Source: Lycorma delicatula
Taxonomy: Eukaryota; Arthropoda; Insecta; Hemiptera; Fulgoridae
Length of the DNA stretch: 64,000 nucleotides
Assembly (NCBI RefSeq): GCF_047948215.1
Contig: NC_134465.1
Location: 40,772,153-40,836,152, forward strand
Direction of reading: 5' to 3'
The position numbers were made by a program, and so were the translations under genes. The notes beneath the pieces are model-generated. The model did not search any database. It was not told the DNA's origin and saw only the letters and a list, made by a program, of their open reading frames with translations. This document shows, in pieces, positions 44,202 through 55,121 of this stretch; within the stretch, counting starts at the first letter, position 1; the number at the start of each line of letters is the position of its first letter.

Positions 44202-44710
44202 GAGTGTTCAAAAAGTGATGCAACCTTATACGAAAACGAGTAAGTCACAATAATAGTTGAAAGTGGCTTCCGTTATGTGATATACGTAACTGAATACGAC
44301 GTTGCGTGCTCTTTGACACATGTTGTAATGTTTGTTGAGGAATTGCAGAGATACATCGTTCGATTTCGCCCTGCAGTTTGTGAACGGTGTGAGGATGAGT
44401 TTTGTAAGCGTTATCCTTAAGGTATTTCCACAAGAAAACGTCAGGAGGAGATAAATCAGGAGACCGAGGGGGCCACAATCCTTTCGAAATCACTAAAACC
44501 ATTAAACTTAAATCAATTAAAACACCGATCCTAGAAATTCACAGTGTTTTTCGGCTGTATGAACCGTAGCATTGTCCTGTTGAAACCACGTGTACTCGTG
44601 AGAATCTAGAGACTTGTTTTTTGTTTTTTTAATTATTATTATTTCATCGACCAGTATACGACTAAATATAATGTTAATACGAAAAATGTTTGAATGCATT
44701 ATTTTAATAA
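44202..44710 (-). pseudogene. mariner-like element 5, 3' half
   Basis: Terminus cagagtgttcaaaaagtgat at 44202 after TA. On the - strand, 44699-44517 has 'YTWFQQDNATVHTAEKHCEF' (second catalytic Asp). After a shift, 44502-44245 has 'ISKGLWPPRSPDLSPPDVFL' (third Asp) and the C-terminus 'RISHNGSHFQLLL'. The N-terminal half and the other TIR are gone; the break falls next to the palindrome at 44.72 kb. Confidence 0.82.
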
Positions 44711-44723
44711 AGTCTTAAAATAA

Positions 44724-45100
44724 TTTCTATGTTGAATACTATTTACCTTTTTTATAGCTTCATTTTTTTTTATTATATGTTGACGCGTTTCGGAACCACT
44801 TCATTGTCAAAACTTATTGTACTAGTACTTTTAAATTTCTGTTAATCTTTATATAACGTTTAGTCAACGCCTCTCCCTATATTTGAAGTCATGCCTAATC
44901 TGGCCTTATCTGATATCAAATAAAGGGAGGGGCTTTGACTAAACGCTACATAAAAATTAACAGATTTAAAAGTACCAGTACATTAAGTTTTGACAATGGA
45001 ATGGCTCAAAAACGCGTTAACATATAATAAAAGAATGGAGCTAAGATAAGTAAGCAGTACTCAACGTAGAAACTGCAGTGATATTAGCACAAAATATAAC
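44724..45100. repeat. near-complete ~370-bp palindrome (foldback)
   Basis: Left half 44724-44905 and right half about 44910-45085 pair along their whole length with few breaks ('tttctatgttgaatact' against its inverse near 45070; 'tttagtcaacgcctctccct' against 'agggaggggctttgactaaa'; axis near 'ctggccttat'). Each arm carries 'acgcgttt..tcattgtcaaaac'. An 11-bp direct repeat tcttaaaataa lies at 44713-44723 and 45125-45135 and may be a TSD, although the right one is about 40 bp beyond the arm. Non-coding. Confidence 0.85.
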
Positions 45101-45189
45101 AGAAATTATCTTAATGGCAATAATTCTTAAAATAACTATCATCTGCTGTTCTGATTGGCGGCAAGTTTCTTAGGCCATCAACCCTGTCC

Positions 45190-45725
45190 ATCAACCTTCA
45201 CTCTTTCAACTCTGTCCCAAGCCTTCTTTTCGTCCCCCTAAGTTTTTAATTTTAACCTCATCGATTAACTCCATCCTTCTTCTTCCTCGCTTCCTTTCGC
45301 CTTCAATTGATCCCTTCCGATGTGTTTTTTAAGATTCCACTTCCTCTTACCAAATGTCCCAACCGGTTTCCTTTTCTTTTGTGTACTTCCCGCATAAGTC
45401 TATTTCTTCTTTAATGCTGAATTCATTACATCCTCATTCCTCACTTTATCCGTCCATCTTACTTCTTCCATCTTTCTCCATATCCGCACCCACTTCTCAA
45501 AAACCTCAATCCGATCTATCTCTTTTTTCCCCGTCATCCTCGTTAACCTCTTTCCTAACTATTAAATGTAGACTTTTTCTACATATTAATTCTCAATTCT
45601 TAATGAAAGCTTGTTTTGTCACCGTTATCATTCTCTTTATTTCCATTGCGCTCTTCCACTATGTCACCATAGTCCCCAAAATATCTGTAATTTTTTACTT
45701 TTTGTATCATTGTCGAATGACATAG
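45190..45725 (-). pseudogene. LINE reverse-transcriptase C-terminal remnant
   Basis: On the - strand: 'EVFEKWVRIWRKMEEVRWTD', 'KVRNEDVMNSALKKK' and later basic, Trp-containing pieces ('KKAWDRVERVK'). The pattern '..W..KV.NE.V..' after a degraded WTD matches the C-terminus of RTE/CR1-like insect LINEs. A family different from the RTE copies above, heavily decayed. Confidence 0.5.
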
Positions 45726-45729
45726 ACGG

Positions 45730-46975
45730 CACTTGGCACCTTAGAACTTTACGGTAGCCCTGAAAAGGGATGTTTGAAGTTTGTGGAGTGATAGCCTAAA
45801 AAAAGGCCGTTTGTGGGTTTTCAAAGATAGCCCTTAGAAGGGCTGTCGGGTCCGGAAGCTGGTCTTCGTCGATGTCGGCTCGGCTGTAGTCGGGAAGTTG
45901 CGACTGGTCCGTTGGAATCGGACCGGGCTTCCTTTCAGCGGCAGTCGGGTCCTGCTACAGCGTGGCAGTGGTGGCCCCCAGAGCACCGCAGTGTTGGGTC
46001 TGCGTCGGTCGTCTTCCGCCGGAGCGGCCGAGGCGGTTCTCTCCGAGCGGTCCGACTCCGTCTTCACTGCTAGGCCTCCTGGCGCTAGCGGACTTCGTGC
46101 CGGACCGACCAGAGCGCTTGAAGCCCGGCCGTATTCGTTTAATACGGCATGAGGCCGTTTTCTTATACTCTGTGAAGTACGGTCCTCTCGGCAGGTGATG
46201 CCGTGTTCGGACCCGACCGCTCTCTCGAACAGTCTGCGTGCCTGCGCTACCCCCACCTCGGATACGGTGTGTAGTCCCGCATCGTAGCGAAGAGTGACGT
46301 TTCTGACGAACCACGGTGCTCCAAATATCGTCCGCAACGCTATATTTTGGACGGCTTCTAATTTCTTTTGAAGCGTGGAGTTCAACAAAGCTCCCCATGC
46401 CGGGTAAGCATATGTTAGAATCGGCAGGACATATAACCGAAAAATGAGCAATTTGGTCGCCAGTGGATATGGGCTGGCACTGTTTAGTAGTGGGTATAGT
46501 GAGGCCCTGACGGTCTTTGCCGTTTGGGTTACATATTTAAAATGTTCTCCTAAAGTAAGCCGTTTATCCAGGACTACTCCCAGGTACTTGACTGTTTTCC
46601 CAAAGGAAATTTTCTATCCTGAAATTTCCAACTGCCTGGCTGGAGCACGTGTCTTGTATGTGAACATCACTGCTACCGATTTTTCACCGTTGACCTTGAT
46701 TCTCCACATATCGAGCCACGGCTCTACTAGATCCAATTGCCGTTGGAGTCTCTCGATCACGTAATCTACACTTCCGGATTCATACTAAAATGCCGTGTCG
46801 TCTGCGTATAGAGCTGTTTTGACTCCTTCCGACAGCGGCATATCGTTGACGTAGGCCGTCAAGCCTACTAGGCCGAAAGCACTGTTAGGGGGACTCCAGC
46901 GGCTACGTCTCTGGTGGAGGAGATTGCTTCCCCTACGCGTACAACAAATTGTCGGTTTAGTAAATAAGACCATAT
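45730..46975 (-). pseudogene. Jockey-clade LINE, RT palm to 3' end
   Basis: A GC-rich - strand element, 5' truncated. 46973-46785: 'GLTAYVNDMPLSEGVKTALY' and 'ADDTAF' (intact YADDTA). About 46780-46450, frame-shifted: 'LDLVEPWLDMWRIKVNGEKS', 'KYLGVVLDKRLTLGEHFKYV'. 46451 onward: 'YVLPILTYAYPAWGALLNST', 'ALRTIFGAPWFVRNVTLR', the Jockey C-terminus. The remainder of that frame, rich in Arg and Pro, is probably shifted 3' sequence. The 3' UTR contains repeated 'gcccttagaagggc' type stems. Confidence 0.8.
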
Positions 46976-47930
46976 CAATCTGACATAGCGACTGGGAATC
47001 GTTGTATAATAATACGACTAATAAAGGAACTTTTACTCTATCCTAATATTTCATGTAAGATTGTTGAATTCATAATTGTATAAATATTTGATGTTAATAA
47101 AAACTAATATTTCAGGAATTGTATAACTGTCCGAGGATCGTATCTCACTTTCAAATGAAATAAGTTTAAATGAAGTGCAGCAAAAAATGTGGATATATAA
47201 CTTAATAGGCGTACAAGGAAATCATGTGGTGTCTTCATCAGATTTTTAATATTTATCTCTTGTTTACTTTTATTATTATTATCCGCTTTTATTTAATATA
47301 TCGATTAATATATTTTGTCGTAATTTAAATTCCGTTGTAGATTTGTTTTAAAAAATGAATTCATAATTTTTTATCTATGATTTTATGAAAATGTCAGTTT
47401 AAATTAAATAAAAAAAACCACATGTTATCTCATATTCGATAGATTTTAACCTAAAATATGTTTATTAAAAATATAATTGTTATGTATGTAAACAAATAAT
47501 AAGCAGTAGAATGGATTACTATGCCGTAGGCCTTTTATTTGGTTATTGTTAAAATGCTCTTTGTCATAAATTATCAGTGTACAATGTTTGGATAAAAAAT
47601 TTTGCAGTGATTTAATGGTAAAGCATTTTTTATATGTTTTTAATTACCAGCTTATGTTTTTTTTAGTTACGCTTTTTTCTTTAATCATGTTTAAATAGAC
47701 ATTTTTTTAAAGTAATTTTCTTGAAAACAAAACTATTTTTTACTTTTTAGTACGAATTATTATTTTTTTTTTTAATAAACGCATGTATTTAAATATATTT
47801 TTAAATATATATTTTTCAATTACTAGCACATATTTTTTTAAACTGTAAGATAAATGGATTTATTCAGTCGAAAACCTTAAACAGAATTAGCTTTTATATA
47901 TATATATTTTTTTTAATTTCTATTTGGTTT
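46976..47930. other. AT-rich, no gene
   Basis: Long AT-rich stretch, no frame or repeat recognised. Confidence 0.5.
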
Positions 47931-47933
47931 GGT

Positions 47934-48035
47934 TTTTTGTTTAACCTCCGGTTCTCCGTTCGGTATTGCTTCAGAGGATGAGATGAATTATTCGTAGCCT
48001 GTGTGAAAATGCAATGACCGGTTTGATAATTATTA
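47934..48035 (-). repeat. SINE family 2, 3' fragment
   Basis: 'gtttaacctccggttctccg', 'attgcttcagaggatgagat', 'gtagcctgtgtgaaaatgca': the inverted tail of SINE family 2. The tRNA-like head is decayed. Confidence 0.7.
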
Positions 48036-48109
48036 AAAAGTTTTAACAGTCCGGGAATTTTTCAAGTTATCACTCTTTTGACTGGTTTAATGCACTTTTC
48101 TATTCCTTT

Positions 48110-48690
48110 TTATTTTGAGTGGTTTTTCGTTTTACGCCTCTCACTTTTTTCGCATTTTTTCATATAATATTTACTTCAATATAGCATGTTTTATAATTAT
48201 TGATGAATGAAACATTAGAAAAAAGAATGTTCCGTTCCACGTCGAGCCGTCCGGTGCTGCGATCTACTGTGTGCTGGCGCTAACCAGAAAGTGGGGCTCG
48301 TACTAGTATTAGAGTCCTGCCCAGTGCGATTACATTATTTTCATTTCGTCCGGATGGATAATTAATGTTAATGGGGTCGTGTTTTCATTTCAGTCCAAGG
48401 GGACTCATAGTTTCTTGATAATGTTCAAGTTTAAGTATGACTAAAGTGTCATATATTCTTAAGTTTAATGTAACTTTTGTAATTCAATTAAAATATCAAG
48501 GGTGATAACAAATTAAATATAACCATTCAAGAAGAACATAGCGTTGCTTCATTTCATCGTCTACCATCTCATCAAAAAAATACAGTCCAAACTAGCTCTA
48601 AATTCTACCAGACAATAACATGATGTTTTACACCGGTCATTTTAACCATTCTCCACATTATCATATTTTACACATTAAAAAAACAACTCG
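48110..48690. repeat. duplicated segment, paralogous to 50060-50230
   Basis: 48110-48210 ('tagcatgttttataattatt', 'gatgaatgaaacattag') matches 50065-50160, and 48620-48690 ('caccggtcattttaaccatt') matches 50165-50230. About 400 bp present here between the two blocks is absent from the other copy. No gene. Confidence 0.65.
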
Positions 48691-48697
48691 ATTTTAA

Positions 48698-48802
48698 GCA
48701 ACAATTACTGAATTTATGAATTAAATAATCAAAACAATACTTTTAATTAGTCAAGGTTAGCAAGCGAACCGAGCTTAGGTTAAGTTTGATTAGATTATAT
48801 TG
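48698..48802. repeat. left arm of a 105-bp inverted repeat (partner 51642-51745)
   Basis: 'ttagtcaaggttagc' and 'ttaggttaagtttgattaga' occur inverted at 51642-51745 with 'ctaaccttgactaattaa'. The arms are about 2.8 kb apart and enclose a mariner remnant and a LINE fragment. Confidence 0.7.
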
Positions 48803-49257
48803 ATTCCGTGTACAGACGAATCGTACGTATATTAACAAAACCGAGCCAAACATAATTAACACACCACCTTACTAGACCGAAATATAAATAATATATGTCA
48901 AACAAAGAAAATTTAATTTCATCGGAAAAATTCACTAATGTGTTGTAATATAATATTAAATAAATCTTCATCTTTATGCTTATTACGCCGTAAGAATTCG
49001 CACAAATATGAATCTGACATTTGTCGAGCGGTTTCACTTTTACGTTTTTTGGAAGAAGCCCACAAATGATCTATATCTGGTGTTTGAGTGAATTTTTTGA
49101 GTGATTTACAACATAACGTTGAAAATTAAATTAGAAAGGCTTTCCGTTTGTCAGACGTTATTGTTGATCCTCTTTCAACGCGTGCTGTTATAGTCTCGAT
49201 TTAAGTACACCTTTGGTGCAATCCGGAACAGCGCACGTGAAACGATCACGTGTTTCT

Positions 49258-49440
49258 CTGCAAATACCTCCAATTACACATTGATTTTGAAAAATTCCGC
49301 TTCTATTGTAGTTTCTTTTTGAAAATGAGGGCTCGCCTATTTCTACCGTCATTTTTGAACCGCCGTTTTAATAAATGATCAGCACACATTCCTCTTTCAG
49401 GTAGATTTTCCAATCTGATGTCGCTTCCCTTGACGTTTCC
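49258..49440 (-). repeat. duplicated segment, paralogous to 51968-52132
   Basis: Direct duplicate of 51968-52132 ('gtagtttctttttgaaaatg', 'ctatttctaccgtcatt'). On the - strand both copies keep an alignable peptide ('KNDGRNRRALIFKKKLQ' here), so the ancestral sequence may have been coding. The protein is not recognised. Confidence 0.6.
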
Positions 49441-49618
49441 GATTCTGGAACAAAACTTAGTCGTATATTTATGAGCTCGACAGTTTATAACCAGCACGAT
49501 GTTTTGTAGCGATAGTTTACTATCCGCGAACCACGTGTTTTTACTCAAACCAAAGTCTTCTCTGCATGTTCTTTTCTCACACATCCGACGCAAATTTTCT
49601 AAATGAAATTTTATTTTA

Positions 49619-49663
<45 letters not shown>

Positions 49664-49669
49664 CAAAAA

Positions 49670-50105
49670 ATGTTCGAAGCGAACGCCCTACGCAGCGATC
49701 CACTTTTCTGCTGGAGCGATGATGCTACGTGTTGCCTGACGTAAAACGTGGTCGTTAATGAATTCGATTTTTTGTTACATAATCGCCTTCGGTTTATCGA
49801 TCGTATGGAGATTCTATTCGTAAACTCTATCCTTCGTAACGCCTCGAAGGAAAAAATCCCAACTAGAAACTTGGGGAAACGCGGAGGTCTCCGCTGACAG
49901 TTTGTTGTTCTACTGTAAAAGCCACATATGTACCCGTGCATGTGAATCCTTTGTCGTGCGACACGTTGTCCCGTCTTTTTGTACTCTTTTTCATTATTTG
50001 TCAACTGAGCGTAGAAAACTTCGAAAATTGTATTGTAAACTTTTCTATTGACAGTCCGGTCGGTAGTTTTTCGTTTTATGCTTCCCCACTTTTTTCTCAT
50101 TTTTT
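49670..50105 (-). pseudogene. decayed mariner-like transposase C-terminal half (element 7)
   Basis: The - strand frame reads 'NTIFEVFYAQLTNNEKEYKK', clearly akin to 'LTIFEEFYAQLIDNEKIYSF' of element 4, then '..RRPPRFPKFLVGIFSFEAL' where 'SPRSPELSTCDFFLW' stands in element 4. All catalytic residues are lost. It may be the downstream part of the N-terminal remnant at 52230-52920. Confidence 0.65.
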
Positions 50106-50269
50106 ACTTAATACAGCATGTTTTATAATAATTGATGAATAAAACATTAGAGGAAACACACTAACACACTGTTTTATACCGGTCATTTTAAATATTCTCT
50201 ATATTAACATATTTTACATATTAAAAATATAAGCATTATTGCTTGTTATTATATTAATCTGTACTTTAA

Positions 50270-51640
50270 TGATATGTCTAGCGCGATCTCTAATTCACGT
50301 CTTTCGCAATACGCTGATGATAGTGTTTTAGCATTTGGACATAAGCGATTGGAAGAAGCAGAGTTTTTAATGCAAGAAGATTTTAATAATCTATTAAAGT
50401 GGCTTCATGACAAAGGCCTAATTATTAAACGCTAAAAAAACTGCTGTTTTACATGTAAGATCTCCTTATCTTCGATCCCAAAGACTGATAAAAATTATTT
50501 GTCATACATGTGACTGTATAAAAAATTACCAGATAAACTGTAATTGTGAACATCTCCAGAATGCTGACAAATACAAATATTTGGGTGTACATTTTGACTC
50601 TTTTTTTTAGATGGGATCACCATATAAAACATATATGTAAAAATTTAAGAGTGGTTGCTATGAAATTCCACCACATCTCACCCCTATTACCGATTCACTG
50701 TAAACGCTTACTCTATTCATCCTTGTTTGAATCTGTTATTCGATACGGCTTGACAGCACGGGGATCAGCCGCAGATTATCTCATAAATAAAATAAATTTA
50801 ATACAAAATAGGGTCCTCAAAGATATTGCTCTTTATGATTCTGATAACAATTATGACACTAATTTAAATAATCTTACAAGGTTTCTGTCAGCTAGAGGTC
50901 TATTTAAATTCTTTATTATTTTTAAGAACTTTTACAACTGTGAATACAGGGTAAATGTAGAAAGTGGATACAATTTGAGAGCAATGAGCTTTATCACAGA
51001 TAGATATAATAATACTTAGGTAAACGATTAAAGAAGTACGTTGTTCCTGCATTACTTAATTCTTTACCGAATCACCTCAATAATGTAAAAATGAAAAAAA
51101 TGATTTAAAAAAACTTCTCATTGAGTGGGCATTAACTATAACGTAATAGGTACTAACAGGATTCATGTTGGATTTATACTGGCAGTCCAGACAATTATAA
51201 CATGATTATAGTTATTATTTTAATGATGATAATTATTGAAAATCAATAAATAATGTATTGTTGAATGGTTAAAGCTTAACTATTTATTTTCTTTATGTAA
51301 TTGTTGCAACAAGATATTAATTGTGTAATTCGTTGTTGTAATTAAGTATAGTTTTGTTTCTTGAATATAGTTTTAGTTACTAAATCTAATACATCACAAA
51401 TATTAAAGAAATAATTTGTTCATTAGTTTTTAAATATATAGTTTAATTTTGTTAAATTAATTTTTATAATTGTACTACTGTTATAATTATTATAAAACTA
51501 ATAATATCTTTAGTTGTTACATAAAATTGGTTATTGCATTAACCACTTAATAATGTAATAATAATTTTTTAGTATATCTGTCGACAGACTTAGGTCTGAC
51601 GGATGATCATGTAAGTTTTAAATTGTAAATAAATTTAAAA
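50270..51640 (+). pseudogene. LINE reverse-transcriptase 3' half, clade uncertain
   Basis: + strand. It opens in the palm: 'LSQYADDSVLAFGHKRLEEA' (intact YADD), 'NNLLKWLHDKGLII', then a stop and shifts. 50546-51019 gives the C-terminus 'WDHHIKHICKNLRVVAMKFH', 'LLYSSLFESVIRYGLTARGS'. An AT-rich 3' UTR appears to end in a 'taaataaatttaaaaaaata' tail near 51640. The enzyme would copy its own RNA at a nick; this copy lacks everything upstream of the palm. Confidence 0.75.
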
Positions 51641-51641
51641 A

Positions 51642-51745
51642 AATAAAATATAATCTAACCAAACTTAACCTACGCACGCTAACCTTGACTAATTAACAGT
51701 AATGTTTTGATTATTAAAATAATAAATTCAATAGCTATTGCAATT
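51642..51745. repeat. right arm of the inverted repeat (partner 48698-48802)
   Basis: Inverted counterpart of 48698-48802. It begins immediately after the LINE tail. Confidence 0.7.
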
Positions 51746-51749
51746 ATAT

Positions 51750-51950
51750 TTTTTTCTTGTTTATCCTCCGGAATCACCGTTAGGTATTGCTTCAGAGGAT
51801 GAGAAGGTTAGCGAGCGTAGGTAAAGAATGGTCGAACTGAGATTGTACAAAACTACACTTCATTTACACTCATACATATCATCCTCATTCATCCTCTGAA
51901 GTATCATCTGAACGGTAATTACCGGAGGCTAAACAGGAAAAAGAAAGAAG
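51750..51950. repeat. two SINE tails meeting in opposite orientation
   Basis: 51755-51805 is the inverted tail of SINE family 2 ('ttatcctccggaatcaccgt', 'attgcttcagaggatgag'). 51826-51950 is the direct 3' half of SINE family 1 ('gaatggtcgaactgagattg' to 'ggaaaaagaaagaag'). Confidence 0.75.
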
Positions 51951-51967
51951 TTATATTTATAATTTCT

Positions 51968-52132
51968 CTGCAAATACCCACTGATTTTGAAGAATTTTAT
52001 TTCTATTGTACTTTCTTTTTGAAAACAATGACTCGTCTATTTCTACCGTCATTCCTGGACCACCTTTTTAATAAATTATCAGCACAGACTCTCTGGTACA
52101 TTTTCCAATTCGTTATCGCTTCACTTGACATA
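51968..52132 (-). repeat. duplicate of 49258-49440
   Basis: See that entry. The match ends near 52132, where mariner-related sequence follows on the - strand. Confidence 0.6.
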
Positions 52133-52229
52133 ATCCTACACTCGCTTTGCAATAACCTTGACAATATAGAAAAAGACATTAAAACGAAAAAGTATCGCCC
52201 GTCAAAGCATATCGGCCTCTCTAAATGAT

Positions 52230-52920
52230 TACTAAAAACAGCACATCAAACACCGATTTTCTGATCGCAAAACGGATGTTCAAACTTCGGGTGAGCATTT
52301 CCAATTCCTGGTGTGTACGAATTAACACGTCCAAATATACCGTGCCTCGTCTGACATGCAATACAACCGATCTAACTGTCCGTCGGTCGCCATAATTAAG
52401 ACGTTTCAGTTTGTCCATTCTCTTAAGTTGTATTTTTGTTACACGATAAATTCAAATTTAATTCGTAAAGAATCTTACGTAAGATATGTATTTTTACACT
52501 ACTTTGTTGTGATGTCTTCGACCAACAGATTTGAATATCTGCTACGGCCTCTGGAGTTTTAACGGAAGTTCGCTTATTTCGTTTTGCGTTTGAAACTGAC
52601 CTCGTTGTACGCCATTTTTTAACCGAATCGTGTAATCGTTTATTTGCAGGGATACCGGGATTCGGAGATTTTTCCACGAATATTTGATGTGTTTTTTTGA
52701 AAGGCTCCAGAATCAAGATTAGTTTTCAGTATAGCAGCCTTTTCCTCGATTGAATAAGGCGTATTCGAAATACACAACCCCGTACAAAACGCTATGCTGC
52801 ATTGAAGCGTGATCAGTTTGCAGCTGACAACAATAGACGAGAGTAGTAACATATATAACCGATATTGCCAGTAGTAATAGCAATGATTCGGTTTTAAATG
52901 AATTCTTCCTGCAGTTCTTT
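52230..52920 (-). pseudogene. mariner-like transposase N-terminal half (element 7)
   Basis: On the - strand: 'ISNTPYSIEEKAAILKTNLD' and 'KISESRYPCK' (like 'IPYSIQQRIAIIEAYNNSGS' of element 4), 'LHDSVKKWRTTRSVSNAKRN', and near 52350 'MSDEARYIW' (first catalytic Asp). Many shifts. Same family as element 4, much older. Confidence 0.7.
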
Positions 52921-52939
52921 TTGTTATATTTAATTGCAT

Positions 52940-53280
52940 TTTGTTTATTCTTATTTATCTATTTTTAAATAAATACGTTTCTTATTGATGAGCATCTTAT
53001 ATTATTAATTTTTTTTCCTGTAAATCCACTAAATTATTACTAATTATGAGCGTTGGTTTGAGTATGCGCTAATAACTTAACTCTGGTAGTCCGTGTAATA
53101 TTAAAAATAGACTGTAAAAAAAATCCGTTAATATATACGTTCGTTGTTAATAACATTAAAAACTTTTTAAATATGTTTTAATTTAATTATTTGGCCGTTT
53201 ATTCATGCACCTGATAATAGTAGGGTATAAAATACCGACTATTATGTAGTCTGGTATAATAGTCGGGTGAAAAATGCAAT
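52940..53280. other. no gene recognised
   Basis: AT-rich. A short imperfect repeat 'ccgactattatgtag'/'ataatagtcgg' is present near 53230-53265. Confidence 0.4.
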
Positions 53281-53282
53281 AT

Positions 53283-53370
53283 ATAATGTAGCACGTGAAA
53301 ATGCAATGCAATGCTCGAACCTGGTACCTACGGATAAAAGGCCGTGACGCTACCATTCCGTTACGGAAAA
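53283..53370 (-). repeat. SINE family 2, degraded head
   Basis: 'gtgaaaatgcaatgcaatgc', 'tcgaacctggtacc', 'ggccgtgacgctaccattcc': B-box and A-box regions on the - strand. Confidence 0.6.
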
Positions 53371-53454
53371 TAAAAACAAAAATTTGATTGAGAGTGAATT
53401 CCTAAGCCAAATTAGTGCCCTATGCTCGTTAGGGGGCACTTTGGCACATTGGAA

Positions 53455-54060
53455 GAGGGTTTTGTTTAAAAAGGAAGAGGGAATAAACAAAAAAGTCACA
53501 CGATCAATCGAAACCAAATTTTTACCTCCATGTTAGTTGGCATAATTAAAGTTTTTTAGATATATTTCATCTCGGAAAAATCTCAAGGAAAAAATATATA
53601 TACATATGTAGCAGTAGTAGTGATTTCCCGATTGAAGCTCAAACTTCAATGAATTGAATTAATGACCTGTGAACTGTGAGTCTCTATCGCTGTGTGAGCT
53701 GGGTTAAAGATTCGAATAAATCGAATGAATAATATTACAAAATTAATAGAATTAAATTTACGTTAAATAAATTAAAAAAATTCCTTTTTAACCATAACGG
53801 GCTTCCCGTGGGGACTGGGTGTGAGGCGAGAGCGGTGAGATATGCCCTCGTGGGAGTCTAGACCATCAATTGGTAACAAACGGGGTGCCCCTAGGGCGCT
53901 GTTTTTAGAGGTGCAAAAAACTGGGTGCTTTTAATCATATCTCTGCAAACAATCGTCCGATTTTCAAAATTCAAGCGGGGTATTTGATAGTAAGTTGAAG
54001 GCTAACTTTTGCACGTATCAAATACATTCAAATCACGGTTATTCGTAGATGTACATCTTT
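53455..54060 (+). repeat. family K, third copy
   Basis: Head ('caatcgaaaccaaattttta') and body ('gaactgtgagtctctatcgc', 'aacaatcgtccgattttcaa') are contiguous here, showing that the head and body described elsewhere form one unit of at least 600 bp. A further phrase at 54520-54640 ('atcgcatcacgtgaaaacca', 'cattcgtgttatccca') matches 16735-16800. Confidence 0.7.
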
Positions 54061-55121
54061 TCCAAAAAAAAGGGTGGTGCATGAATTAATTTGTTTGATG
54101 TATGAGCTCACATTTTTATTTTAACTACTATTGGCGCAGAGCAAATGACGTGATGCGCCGGACAGTTGCACGCAGAGCACGAACTATTCATTCGTTCGAA
54201 CGATTTATACTTCTTTATACGAATGATTTATCTAAAATTATATTTGTGTTTGGGAATAAAAAAGGAAAATATTGGGGTTAGAGATGTGTTAAAAAATAAT
54301 AACTCAAGAAACAACAAAAAATGTTCAGGATTTTGAAGCTTTTCGTTGTAAAAGTTTTTGTTGTCATTGATACACCAGATTCATGAACCATTCACCAGAT
54401 TCAAGATTCATTTAGTTATAGTTGGCAAAAATATTTAATAAAATCATGTGTAATGAAATATAAACTATGTAATATTTTCGCGGCGTTTTTTTCTATTATA
54501 TTCGTATAAAGTTTGTCTGTTTGTATGTTTTTTATCGCATCACGTGAAAACCAACCGACAGATTACTTTCAAATTTGCAGGATACATTCGTGTTATCCCA
54601 GGGGAAGGTTTTAAGCCATCGACCGAGGCCCTAGTTCCCTTGAAGGTTAAGATATTAACAGGAATGATTGGTGCATTATATTAGAACATTTTGGTTTAAG
54701 TCGTCTAAAACCATTGCGGTTATAGTACCTAAAATATATTATGGAAATTAGAAGTCGGATTTAATTTTTAATTTATAACTTGGTTTTTTATCACTGCTGA
54801 TGCCTTGTTGTATACGGAAACAGAGAGAAAACTGTCAGCCACAGTAAGATTACTTCTGATAATCAGAATAGTTTTCACTCCAGAAAATATTTTTTTTACA
54901 TCGATTCCAAATATTATTGATGTGAATGTTTTTTCTAGTAGGAAAATAAAAATTGCTATTACAGTTTTATTATTTTATTTTAAATTGTAAAATTAATTAT
55001 TTTGTATTGTAAGTTTACATTTCACAAAAGTATATTATTTCATCATATATATGAGACAATAACATGCTATTTTATTATTATTTTTTTTTATTTGTTATAT
55101 TTTTTCTTTTTTGTTAATCAG
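54061..55121. other. no gene; upstream of the NSUN7-like exons
   Basis: AT-rich apart from the family K phrase near 54.5-54.65 kb. It should contain the intron or promoter upstream of the first recognised coding exon. I cannot identify a 5' UTR exon, TATA box or initiator with confidence. A pyrimidine-rich stretch ends in the AG at 55120-55121. Confidence 0.4.

Noticed and set aside
45898..46198. GC-rich + strand frames
   Set aside because: Antisense shadows of the Jockey-like LINE C-terminus and 3' UTR on the - strand.
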